A program made the position numbers and the translations under genes. From the NCBI GenBank assembly GCA_036785705.1, contig JAWUZG010000084.1:11669501-11733500 (forward strand): DNA of 64,000 nucleotides. The letters run 5' to 3'. This DNA comes from Acanthornis magna. Its lineage: Eukaryota; Chordata; Aves; Passeriformes; Acanthizidae. Below are positions 39,001-51,284 of the stretch, piece after piece (positions within the stretch are counted from its first letter, which is position 1; each line of letters starts with the position of its first letter). The notes below the pieces were generated by a model. That model made no database searches. It was not told the DNA's origin and was given only the letters and a program-made list of their open reading frames with translations.

Positions 39001-42000
39001 GCTGGAATGGCACCTACAGGCTTAACGTATTTACATTAATCAAGATTCAATCAAAGGCTTATTGGCACTCTCAGTCTGTATGCCTGCATTACAAACAGCA
39101 ATACAGATTTCTGGGAAGGTTTAGTCAAGGCCTTAGCATAACTTGCAGCTACAGTACAAAAATACATAAACCATATAAGGTTACACAGTTCATTAAATGT
39201 TAGCAATATGCTTAAAACTAAAACTAAGGCATGCACTTTATATACAATTTTGATTGTCTATAATCCGTGTCAACACAGCTGTGCTACAGACCTCCTAAGT
39301 CACTGTTAGCAAGTCCATCTGCTTCACTGAGCTGTGTCTAGTTTTCAAATAATGGCAATTTCTTTAACATTTTATGATTCCTGACTGTGAAAACTGCCTC
39401 TTGCGTGAGCCCGTGTCAAAATCTGACTAATGTTGCAAACTGTGTGGTGCAATGAGATTTTGTTGGCAGTTGGAGAAACATAAAAATGTTAAGACACTTC
39501 GCAAAAGTTTCACAAAGGAGTCACTGAATAAATCTTTTAATCTCAAGTAGCACGTACTTCATTACATCAGCATTTTTCAAGGAATGTTCCTATTGTCAAT
39601 GAAAATCAGCTCCAAGAATCTGAAAGCAGGAGGACTTAACAAGGGAACCAGAATCCTAGAATTATGGCTTGTGTGTCAAGCATTCTGTAAAAAAACAGAC
39701 TTCTGAAAAGCTGGCTCTTCCGCTTTACAAACACAGGCCTTTACTACCCCAATAAGACCAAAGCAGATAATCTTTACAGGAAGATTTTGGATAGTTCTCA
39801 GTTAGAGAAATGTCATCATTCCCATCTGTTTTGCTGTGTACTATATCCACAGAAACTTCCCATCACTGGTGACAGGAGTAGCTCTGGGACCTAACCTCCC
39901 AGGCTGGATTCCCTACACACTCTACAAGAGTGAGTGTTTATAATGGTGCTCAGGATTTTTGTATTTTCCTCAACAGCAGTCATTATCCAAGTTATTGAGG
40001 AGATTTAACTATGCAAAAACTTTGAAGAGCTGATGATAAGTTGTTTCTGAGTAGAATAAACACATATATCAGATTCCTAAATCAGAATCATTTTTCATAA
40101 CTTAGTGACCGAAGAGCTATTTTCTTCCCTCCCCTGACTCCCTTCAAGTGTTCTCATTTGCCTTCAGAATGGTCTGGCAAGTCTAAAATCAAACCTAGTT
40201 TTCCCAAGGATAGAGAAAAGCTGTAACAGAACATTGCATAGAAGCAGGTTGCAACTTGCCTTATAGAAAAGTCAGCATTTCCCCCTAACAACAAGGTTTT
40301 TAAATAATTCAGACACATAAAACAAGAGGCCACATAGCTGCCACCTCTTAAAAGTACCCTTTATGTGGCAAACAAAACAACAAATCCCATCTATCTGCAG
40401 ACTCAGCAATGGCTGTGGACGTTCATTCTGCCTGATGTATGGGCCCTAGTCAGTGCTGTAGGTGTGCTCTCAGAGACAGTCTGTTGCACATTTACCATAT
40501 TCCTTTTGGACTTCATCTATTCCTTACAGGGAGCCTAGACATTTATACCTTCAGTAGACATCTCAAATAAAATAAATAATATCTGGCCAGCACACTGCTG
40601 AAATGAGACAACCAAGAAAAGCGATGTGAGTGAGTCAGCAGCTACAGCTATTGCTCATACATGGATATTGAGTCTACGCCTGAGCCCAGGGTAACGCACG
40701 CATGGAGGGAGGTCTATCTCTCCCTGCCATGTGCATGGTGGGCTGATCATTACTAAAAAGGCCTTTCTCCTTGCCAAGGACTAACTTGCAAGGCGACAGA
40801 AGTTCTCTTGGTGTGAAGGCCAAGACGACGCTGCAAGAGCTTCACAGCTTGGCAGGAGGTACCATCAAACACAGAGCAACTCTGGGGAGAGGGTGTTTCA
40901 ATCACCACTCCACCCTCTCCCCATTTCCTTGCTCTAAAGAGAAAGATTCCATTGCTTCACCATTTCATGCAAAACAGCTCCCCCCATCTGGCCCTCTGCT
41001 TTTCCCCTTGGGAACAGAGGGGCAGAGCAGGCAGAGCAGAAGCCCTCTTCTCTCCTGCACCCACCTGACTCACTGCCAGGAGACATCCTACCCTTCAAGT
41101 TGTGCTGTGACCAGCCTTGTGCTCAGAGCAGGAGAGCAGAGGGAGCTACTCACATGCTTCCTTTCCAGCACAGCTGTCAGGTGTGCCAACACAGCTTTTC
41201 ACTACATCTGCTTTGTTACACCCTAATTCCTTCCCTGAGTGCACACAAAGACAATCTAGACCATTAAAAAGGGATTATTCAGGGAACAAATTATTTAAAT
41301 GTTCACCTCTGTTCTGCTCTTCTACTTTCTCCACCCTTCTCCCATGGAAATAAATCCATCTCTAACTTCCCCTACCCTGACACTTTGGACATCCAAGGCA
41401 AACACCTCCTGGGAGATCCCAGCAGGACTGGGTGCTGGGAATACATCAAGCACCCAACTCCGTCACAAGTCATAAAACCACCTCACCAAATGGCTTTTGC
41501 AGTTCTCAGAAAGGGGACGTACTTGGAGTAACTGGAAAGACCTTGACCTGGATGCAATGGCCCAGTGGTACTGCTCAGGCTGGGATCACAGAGAGGCAGA
41601 GGCAGCGCTCCAAGAGGACTGTGCTGTGAGCCAAGATACACACTGAGACTTGGGACCTGTTTTAATTATTGTTTCATTTCTTTCACTGCTCAGGAACATG
41701 TAACAAGCTGAAATGTGCGTTGTGCCTGTAAACATTTACTTTCCTTTGGTCTTGTGCAATGCTATGTCTCATTCTCTTGGATGGTGCCTGGAATGCCGGA
41801 ATAGCCATAACAGATTGGCTGAATAACTGTCAACTCAATCGTCCATCTCCGACAGTGACCAGCACAAGCTGCTTTGAAGGAAGTTGCTAGAAACCCCACA
41901 TCAGGCAGTTGTGGATCAAGCTGTCTCCAAGGGAAGTTTCTCCTTTCTGCCATGAGATTTGTGTTTGACTCATGCTCTAAAAAAATCAGGAAAGTCTGCC

Positions 42001-45000
42001 TGCCCATCCAGTAACTATTTTTTTCCCATGCCAATTCATACACACTCAGGGTGCTTTCCACTGGTGCTCCTGCCAGCTCCTTTAGGTGGAGCACGACACA
42101 GGGTTGTGCAGGTTAATCACGCCCCGTATGCAGAACCGCGGACCTCGCACAGTCAGACACGTGGGGCTGCAGTTGCCGTAAGCCTGATGGCTCACAGACA
42201 CAGAAATCTGAGTCAGTGTCGGCACACTCTCTGCAGATGCACTCTGGCCCTTTGTACTCACAGCCTGCGAGCACGAGGCGTTTGGGGATCCTGCCCCTCA
42301 TGCTTGCAAGAACAGTTGTTTTTGAACGGCACAAGAGAAGGGGCATGCACGCCATCAACAACTTGTGATCTTCCCCAGGCCTTTGGCAGAGAAATTATCT
42401 TGCAATTTGGCAAACCTCACCAGATGCGCAAGAGGCCGGCTGGGGCCACAGCAAAGAGTAGGCCAGTCCGGGAGCACCAGCCACCCCCAGCCCTCCGGCA
42501 GAGCTGTCTGCCTCGCACTGAAAAGAACCTTTGCCCCTTCTTCTGGGTCCGAAGGAGCATCTGCAGAACTGAAACCAATCAAAGCCAGCTGTGAAAAATG
42601 AAGGGGAGAAGGCAGAGAAACGCTGATTATTATGACTAGGAAAAACGCTATTAAAAAAAATAAAGGGAAAAACTGATCCCATATGGGAGGCAAACGAAAT
42701 ACAAATTCAAAACAGGCCATTATGCAGTGTCTCTTGTAAGGCTGCCGCGCTGGGGGCTGTGTTCACGTGTAAAGATGCAGTGCCCCTGGGACCTCTGGAG
42801 ACACCCTCTGCTCTGCAGCAGGATTAGTGGTTCCTCGGATCATCCTGGGCTGTGACTGGCACGGGACTGTTGATTAGACAGCTTCCGCAGACTGACCAAG
42901 GAGTTATTCAACTCCTCCACAGACACACACATAGAGTAACCTTAGGTCTAATCATTCCACCATCTTTTTTCTGCCTCAGCCTCATATTCCAAGCAACTTT
43001 GCTGCTGGCTCCTTGCTCCTTTTGAGATTAGTTCTTCCCCTCCTCCACTCCCACGGGGTCAACCACACGGCTGCCCTTTTGTCACTCCTCATTCCACACT
43101 TCCCCTTCTTCAGCAGATCATCTCCATCACCCGCTCCATCTGCCTACCCAACATGTGCACTTCAAGCTGTTTCTGAGCTACAGCCAAGCCCCTGAAGCCA
43201 GGCTCTCGGGCAAAATGTCTTCACTGACAAAGAGGCTTTTGGGGTGCAGTCCAAGCTCAATCCCCTTTTACACTCCCAGGAGGGAGGGAACTGCCCACCC
43301 TGTATCAGGCATGCTGTGAGGCTCATTCACAATGTCACTGGACCAAGGGGGCCAAAAGCCAGCTCTCTTTTTCTTCTCAGGTGTTTCTGCCACTGCTCTT
43401 GAAGCAGAAGGAAATTCAGCACAATGGGGGCTCATTTCCTTTGGTAGTGGTGGTGACAATCATTTACCCACAGAAGGAAAACTGGAGGACAGCAACATGA
43501 CTTCCCATGTCTGTGGGCTGTGCTCTTCAGAGATAAAAGACTCTCCAGATCTTGAGGGACAGATGGTTAAAGGGTGGGTTGCTCAGTCTGCCCTGCTTTT
43601 GTGATTCTGTCAAAGACACAAAATATTTGGTACTTACTTGTTTTTTTTTTTATTTCAAGAGGCCCCTGCTCATAAGTGAATCTCAGTGTCTATTTAAAAG
43701 ACAAAGAAAATAATTTCTTGAATACTGTAATGGAGAGAAAACATACAAAAATGTGAACATCAGAGTTCAAACCACAGAAAGATAAATGAATCCCTTTAAG
43801 AAAATTCATAGGAAAGCCTCCCACTATAAGCCAATCTCACATTTTTGGAGTCCAGCTCAGATGGAATAAAATCCCCATGTCTGCCAATATGAGGATAGGA
43901 GGCACTTCAGCTATTTAGAGGCACAGTTCTACAGACCTTCCTAAGCCTGACTTCTCTGCCCACCCTGTGCCAGGGTCTGGGCAACATGGACCTGCTTTTT
44001 GAGAGCCATCTCTCTGGTTTCTGGATCTGGGGGAGAAGCAGGAAGAGAGGGAGCCCTGAAGGCACTAATTTCTCAGTACTAGAGTGCTCCACAACATACC
44101 CAGGGCAACAGCCAAATGCATTAGACCACGGCACTCTCAGAGCCTACTCAAGAGTCTTCATAATTCCTCATCTCAAGCCAAGAAAAACAGCAAGCAGAAT
44201 ACAAATAACAGTGGGCAAGCAGGAGTATTTGTCCCTTACTACAATGGCCTTAAGCAATCAGAGAGGTAGGGCTGATGAACCTTTAATTACTTGTGCAATA
44301 ATGACCTCTGTTTCCAGCATTCCTTGGCAGGCAGGAAGTGGCTGGAGCAGTCAGGGACCTGTTATGCTCTCTTCTCCACAGGCTTGAAATTGATACGAAG
44401 GCCCCTCACCCAGCTGGTCACAAGTTTCAAGATACACTCCACACAGAGGTTGTTTATAGCTATTAAAAGCAGTGAAAAGAAAATACAATAAAAACAAAAC
44501 AGCTCTTTTACTGAGGAGTTGTTACTGAATACCATGGCTCTACAGCTAAGGTGTTCAAAGCTCCTCTGCTACTTTTTCCAGATAGCTAAAAGAGTGAACT
44601 TTTTTTAAAAAAGCAAATTATGAAACCAGCTTTCAACCTCAGTACATCAATATTTTCTGTAGTGTGTCATACTGCACCAAAGAGGGAAAGGAGGGGGCAC
44701 TTTTTACTAAGGATGCCTAGATATTAGCTAGAAAGACAAGTGGGGTCCAGAGGAGAGTGATCACCACCAGATAACTTCTGTGACACAAAAATGAAAACAG
44801 AAAGAAATGTTACGGAATTGATCCAAGCTCAGCTGACTAGAGTTTGTGAGTTCACCCTCCATATTCCCAGGCCCCAGAAATGAGCTTTCTTTTGGGGGCA
44901 AGGGGAAATCGAGACATTCCCAACTGGCAGCTGAAGAATGCAGAAGGGTGCTCTACCTCCCCACAGGGTCTACCACACAACTGGACGTACTGTAGCTGAG

Positions 45001-48000
45001 ATAGCTGCCAAACCTGATGTCTTTCCCAAGCTCCATCTCGGCTGGGATTCTGCAACACAACAGAGGCTGATCCAAAGGTCAGAAAAAGAAACCCTGCAAG
45101 AGACAGCTCACAGGCTATTTCACTTCCGAAATAAGTAAGTCTCTTCCTATCCCCATCTCCATCTGCTGGAGTCAGCTTGTGCCTTGACGCATGTGGCACT
45201 GACAACTTCCCAAAACTCTTGTTCTTTTAATATTACCATTAGCTCCCTGATATCTTGGTTATCCACAGAAACAGTCAGAGTGTGTCTGCATCCAGCAAAG
45301 TTCTTGGCCCTGGTATTTTGTGGCAAAGAATTGCACAACACTAATCTAACCCACTGTTGAGTGAAAACATTTTATGTCAATTTCTATCTTGCCTTCTTTT
45401 ATGTTTCTCTGACAGTCCCCATTCCCATATATCATAAAGGGAGGCACTTTTGCATAGTCCATCTCTTAATTATGCTGCTTCTCTTTTCTCCCTCTTCTAG
45501 AATTAGTATTTTATAGGCTTTTCAATGTCTTTTCATAAGGGGTCTTTCTTGCTACAATCACAACTGGCTCCTTAACTCCCCCTCCTCTTGGACACAAAAG
45601 TGGCCAAAACAACATGGTGTGTCCCAGTATTTAAGGGAACCTTTGCAACCCAGAAAGATGTCCTGGGATTGCTGAGCAGCTTTCTCATCAATTAAAACAA
45701 TCAATCTAAGCTGGGTTAGAGAACAGCTGCTTTGAACACAAGACTGAGGCTACAGGCAGACCCATCAGTCCCTGCCCTCTTTCATCAGTCAGAAAGCATT
45801 AAGAAAACTCCAAATGGCAGAAGACCACTTAGCTCCAAAGTCTGCACGAGAGGAATTATCCATTGCTTTCATTAGCCATTCCCTTGCCCTGCCTCACACT
45901 GCAGAACTCTGCCTCCCACATGCCACTGCTCTCAGTGCCCAGAACCTAGAAGAATGCACATGCAAGAACCATCCCCAGAGATGTGCCCATCTGTTAATCT
46001 AAAGGCATTCACCCTACTTGTGCAGCACCCTTTGTTTCCTTTCTAGCTGTTTCAGCACCACAAGATAAGAAGAAGGTCCAGCCGGACAAAGCTATGTCAT
46101 CCACAGAGATGCCAGCAAGCAAAAGTAATACAGATCTCCACTTTCCCTCCTCTGTTGGATCTCCAGTCAGGTCACAATCACTATTAAGCCCATCTGGAGA
46201 AACTGAAGCATTCAGTAGTTCACTGAGTCATCAAAAGCAACAAACAGCAGCAGCAGTGGGCTGCCACACAGCTCTGGAAAAGTCCCCTTCAAAACACTAA
46301 ATCCCTGGAATGAAGGGCTGCCTTGGCTCATCCATGAGATTATTTTAATGGCACGTTCATGAATCCATCCCAAACTTCATTCAGAAGAGTCAACAGGGAG
46401 GTGCTGGGAGAGAGGAGCACCATCTCCAGTTTGAAAGCAACCTACCAGGAGGATCCCATGGGCAGAGTGGGGGGCACCACAGTGTTGGAGAGCTACTCAG
46501 AGTTTCAACATCAAGTCTTAGGGCTTCTCAGGCCTCCTCACACTGATCCCGTAAAGATTTGCCTCATCAGCCCTTAACAGCCAGACCCATCTTTGAAGTC
46601 CAGGGCCCACCTACATCTGCACAAGCAGTAGCAGCATCAGGCCCAACATACATTGGGCAAAGAAGCAAAAGAAACAGCCCACCTCTGTTTCAAAAGGCTT
46701 GAAAGTTTCTGCCCTTCTCTTCCTCTAGCCCCTTCCATAAAAACTTTGCATGCAGAGCAGTGTCTCTTGGGTCCCTCATTCTCTTGAGCAAAGTAAACAG
46801 ACCTCCCGTGCAGCGACAAATGAACAACAAACAAGGGAGAAGAAGAAAAAAAATCTTGCTGCCAACTCGAAAATTTTTTTCTTGGCATGTTTAATTGAAA
46901 AAAAAGAAAATAAAATGTGCAAGCTATGCCCCAAGGGTGACCCTGCACAAAGCTTTCTGGCAGCTCCAATGTCTGCCATTTTCCCCTCACATCACCACAG
47001 ACTCCCCGTCTCTTCCTGCACTCTTACCCTGATGTACACACACATATACAGAGCCCTAAAATCCTGGCACCTAGACGGCTTTTTCTTTTTCAAGCATGCC
47101 AAAACAAGCTCAGCTCCCAAATCCCTTTTAGAATTTGGGCTTGTGTGGAAATGTGTTTGCCTACATCCTATGTTTATTTTCTTTTGTTTTCAGGTTTGTT
47201 AGCCCAAGGGCAAATGTTGTTCCTAGCACCAGTTTTGGGGTTGGGTTTTGTTTTGGTTTTTTTTTTTTGGTATTTATCTTTCAATCAAGTGTTCCTCCTT
47301 GCAAGGATAAACAGGATGTTTAGAGACTCTGGGTATGACGACCAGTCTTTGACAGCTGTTGTGAGACACCACACACTGGGTTTGCCATGTGTGCAAGCGC
47401 TGGCACGGCTCAATCTGCAGCAGGCTCTCTTCATGACCTAAGAAACCTTCAACAGCTCTGTGTTTTCAGCGCAGGCTCACAAGCAATGCACCACACAGAC
47501 ATGATCCAGAACAGCTCCCTGGCTTCTCCCTCCATTTAGGAGGATAACACCTGCTCTCCCCACAGCCATTCCCTTTTTAGTCTGCTCATTTCACTTGTTT
47601 AGCTACACTAAACTATGCCCTGCCTCTGAGAAATTTTTCTTTTCCAGGTACGTACAGAAAGAGTCAAAATACTTCTAAATCACAAATCAACAGAAGGAGT
47701 TTCCCAATCCTTTTTTTTTAGGAACGGAAGTTTTCCAAGCCTTGAATCACTGACATTGGTCTGACTCCTGAAACGAGAACTTTGGAAAATGAAACAGAGA
47801 TAGCACTAAAAGCCAGATCCCAAGCAAGACCTACCTGTCTAGAACACCCATGTGTGACGTCTCCAGCATCACAGACAACACAGAAGAAAATGCACTGCCT
47901 AATTCTACACGGTACAAATTCTCCAAAATCTTAATAATTTTTTATTTGCAGCATTTTCTAACAGCGGAAGACAGGAAAGGTTAAGAGACTGATAATTAAT

Positions 48001-49389
48001 CCTGTTTTGTAATTAAAAACAATTAGTTTTGCACCAGGCCCTAATTACTGTGTTCTCAAGCCACAGAATAAGTGACTGTGATGGATTTCCCAAATTCTGC
48101 AAGCTGGGTGTGTCCACAACAGCAGCATACACTTTGATAAGCCATACTATACACAAAGAGCTAAATGCTGTCTAAACAGTCATAAATCACTTGAGAAGAA
48201 ATGGCTCAACCACTATGTCATCTTATCTAGTCTTAAACTTTTTGCATTTAAAGAACATTTACAGTAATTGCCTCTCTTCTCTACAAACACATGACTCCTG
48301 AGCAGCAACGCTCATTTTTCCCCATTACAACCACTTTGTGTAAGTCACAGGACAAATGACATGTTGGTGACTCTCATGCTGTTTGGGCCCAGCTTATTCA
48401 AGGAAAATTACTTGGTCCTGCAATGCTTGTCAAGTTCAAGCCTTGAAATCTATTCCAGGTAACATTCAACCACAAGCTTCTGGACTATGCACAGAAAGTA
48501 CAGCATGAAATTTTATGGTGTGTGTCATTCAGGAGGTCAAAAGGGATTATCACAATGTTCCTTTTTAGCCATGGTACCTACGAGCCTTGGCACATAAGCC
48601 ACCCTGGAAAGCCATTCTCAGACAACTGCTTTAAATTGGACTCTGAGCAGTCCTTGAACTCTACTTCAGGAGAAAGCAGCATTGTCAAGATAACAGTTTT
48701 ACAGCTTTCAGTCCTCCCAGGAAAAATAGTGGTTGCTTTGTGTACCTTGCCCTGCTGCACACACTAAGCGGACGTCCTCTATTCAATCCTCACCACTCTC
48801 TGCGAGCTGTTCCACAAACACGCCGGAGCTGAAGAAGCAATAGTCTGTTCTACAACCTGAAAATTCAAATAAGTTAAATAGTTTTCCTGAAATAAAAAAC
48901 CCAACTTTGATGTTATTGGGATAACCTGGACGGAGCAGGAATTCCCCAGCCATGAAGACATTTTCCACAGTAAATCCACCTTGGATAACGTAAGCCAAAT
49001 TTTCCTACTGCATCACTCATTCAGCACTGATAATGGCAGTGGGTCAACAGTGCATCAAATCATTGAATACATTTTTCTCTCACCTGAGGCATAATTTGGG
49101 GGTCCCAGTATGGGAGCAGGTATCAGAAATTCTGTATTACCCGTTCTCAGGCATGTTCAGCCATGAAAGCCAGCCATCTGCCTTCCTTGTGCTTCGCCCT
49201 TCATCTACCCAGAACAAGAATATTTGTTAAAGGGATTAACATACACCTTTTCTGGAATTTACTGCAGGATTGTACTCACTTCTTTCCTGTAATTTAGCCT
49301 TTTCTTTTAACCACCAGTAGTCTGACAAACAGGGAATGATGGCCACCATTGTAAAACTGATGGCACCGATGTGCAGGTCACACTTAATC
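36076..49389. other. Gene-free sequence, the longest stretch without a recognised transposon
   Basis: About 13 kb with no transposon that I can recognise. It holds the CpG-enriched patch at 42100-42770 and T-rich tracts (for example 43640-43652 and 47247-47270). Apparent ORFs lack domain features. Freedom from repeats over this length may reflect constraint or simply the low repeat load of bird genomes. Confidence 0.65.
42100..42770. promoter_or_regulatory. CpG-enriched patch in otherwise CpG-poor flank (candidate regulatory element)
   Basis: From 42118 to 42580 about 18 CpG dinucleotides can be counted by eye (for example in cgtatgcagaaccgcggacc and gcctgcgagcacgaggcgtt), with more at 42744-42768, whereas flanking kilobases have only a few each. 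The plus strand also has the longest ORF of the window here (41959-42594), but its peptide has no domain-like features, so the ORF is probably a by-product of GC richness. No TATA box or clear initiator was found. An enhancer, an unannotated lncRNA promoter or an insulator are all possible. Confidence 0.35.
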
Positions 49390-50041
49390 TTTAACATAGT
49401 GGTGTCTCTCAGGGGTCCATACTGGGACCAGTTCTGTTCAATTTCTTCATCAGTAACACAAACAGTGGCACCAAGTGCACCCATGGCAAGTTTGCAGAAC
49501 ACCAAGTTGAGTGATGCACTGACACACCTGAGGGACAGGATGCCATTCAGAGGGACCTGGACAAAATCAAGAAGTGGGCCCATGGGAACCTTGTGAGATT
49601 CAGCAAGGCCCTCAGCTGGGGTGTGAAGATGATTAGAAGGATTGAACACCTCTCCTGTGAGGAAAGGCTGAGAGAGTTGAGGTTATTCAGCCTGGAGACT
49701 TATCGCAGTCTTTCAGTACTGAAAGGGGGCCTATAAGAAAGATGGGGACAGACTTTTTAGCAGGGTCTGTTGCAATAGGACCAGGGATAATTGTTTGAAA
49801 CCAAAAGAGGGTCAATGTAGATTAGATATAAGGAAGATTTTTACAATGTGGAAGGTAAAACACTGGAACAGGTTTCCCAGAGAGGCAGTGGATGCCCCAT
49901 TTCTATAAACATTCAAGGACAGGGTGGACTGGGCTCTGAGCAACCTGATCTAGTTGGAGACACCCCTGCTCATTACAAGATTGTTGGCCTAGATGATTTT
50001 TAAAGGTCCCTTCCAATCCAAACCATTCTATGATTCTATAG
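49390..50041 (+). mobile_element. CR1 LINE with complete 3' end, internally deleted
   Basis: This plus-strand CR1 copy starts in the reverse-transcriptase core: SQGSILGPVLFNFFISN is readable at 49407-49457, next to the polymerase catalytic region. It then jumps through a deleted section (gcaccaagtgcacccatggc, a known CR1 phrase), resumes at the [18 protein letters not shown] section (49655-49700), and continues to the canonical avian terminus cattctatgattctatag at 50024-50041. Many frameshifts make it inactive. The intact terminus indicates the insertion end. Confidence 0.95.
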
Positions 50042-51164
50042 TTTGGGTAACACAGAAGATGAAGCGAAGAGAGCTTTTTGTCTAACCACTTACCAGCTGA
50101 GCCGCACCCTCTGAGGTCACATAGCAAGGCTCAGGTATTGACAGTTACAAGACTCAGTAATGTTATCTGCAGGAACCTGTCCCGTGCGCCCACCAGAGCA
50201 CTACCAACAACACAAAATTCATTCCTAAGGTGTCGTGTTAGGGGAGTCCGATAGTCACCTCTGCATTGTCCCTGCAATTCATTTTGGTTTGTTTCAAAAA
50301 AAACCAGAAGCAATTGTGTGTTCCCTCTGAAGTGTCCTAGTATTGCTGGGACAGTGCTCATCATAGCTGGATGGTATTGCTGGGATAGCACTTAGCATAG
50401 CCGGATGCCTTTCTCCACCAGACCAGCCAGTGCAGCCAACTGCACACCCACTGGCTGCTCCAGCACTTTACTCTCTTTGGGGGGTTGCACATGTTCAGAG
50501 GGGAGAGAAACTGCGTTCAGCATCTCCCTTGCACGTCAGAGAAACCAGCAGCTGCAGAGCTGTGCACGCCAAGTGCAGGACGTGGCTTCTCCTGCACCAC
50601 ACTGAACATCAGTCTCTTCAAGCAAGTCATTACTCTGGTCCTTGGAGAAGTTATTCATGTGTATATCCATATCCTTGGCCCACAGGTAGGCTGCTGACAT
50701 AGCCAAGGACAGCTCAACACCTCTGACAGCAGGGCTAGAGGGGACTTCACAGGAGCTGCTGATCCTTTACATCACCCAAAACAAACATCAGAATGTGCTG
50801 GAAGGAGCACAGCACACTGAACAAACTCAGAAAAAACTCTGAGTCCCTGTCCTAGTTTCAGCACTCATTTGCTGTACTTCTCTCTAGTACATCTGATACA
50901 ATCTGTGCCTTAGTATTAAAGTATCATCTCTGTTATCTTTTAGCCCACCTGTACAGCTTGGGGGATGGGATTTGTGAAGCACTGAAGCACCAGATCATAT
51001 TAACCACTAGCACTTCCTCAGAAATACTGCTAAACAAGGGACTGGGAAAGACTTGAGATCTTTTTAATCCCACTTTCACCCCAATCAGGAGCATTAAAGC
51101 AAAATAATGTTGGGTCAGGGACTTTTATTCTTTTTTTTAATCTTACCTTAATTTCACAGGAATA
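50042..51164. other. Unique sequence between two CR1 copies
   Basis: No exon was recognised. The only feature is the possible ancient repeat fragment at 50840-51000. Confidence 0.7.
50840..51000 (-). mobile_element. Possible MIR/L2-like ancient repeat fragment, reverse orientation
   Basis: The plus strand reads caatctgtgccttagtatta, agtatcatctctgttatctt and ggatttgtgaagcactgaag. These resemble the reverse complement of MIR (…ctgtgcctcagtttcc…catctgt…gtgaagcac…). Similarity is weak, and chance or another ancient repeat remains possible. Confidence 0.35.
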
Positions 51165-51284
51165 CTGTTTTAGAGGTAGCTGGTTACATCAGGTAATGAG
51201 TCCCTGCCCAGTAACAGTGGCTTAGAACTAGGTGATCTTTTAGGTCCCTTCTAATTCAAATCCTTTTATAGGACTCCATGATTG
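51165..51284 (+). mobile_element. CR1 LINE 3'-terminal fragment
   Basis: About 120 bases match the last part of CR1: cagtggcttagaactaggtg, then atcttttaggtcccttctaa and an eroded tail (cttttataggactccatgat). It lies 1.1 kb downstream of the larger CR1 copy ending at 50041 in the same orientation, but the separate tail shows it was an independent insertion. Confidence 0.85.

Noticed and set aside
41959..42594. Longest open frame in the window (211 codons, plus strand)
   Set aside because: The peptide is compositionally biased (Arg, Ser, Thr, Cys, His), has no recognisable domain or signal, and lies in a GC-rich patch where stop codons are rarer. It is treated as chance unless conservation shows otherwise.
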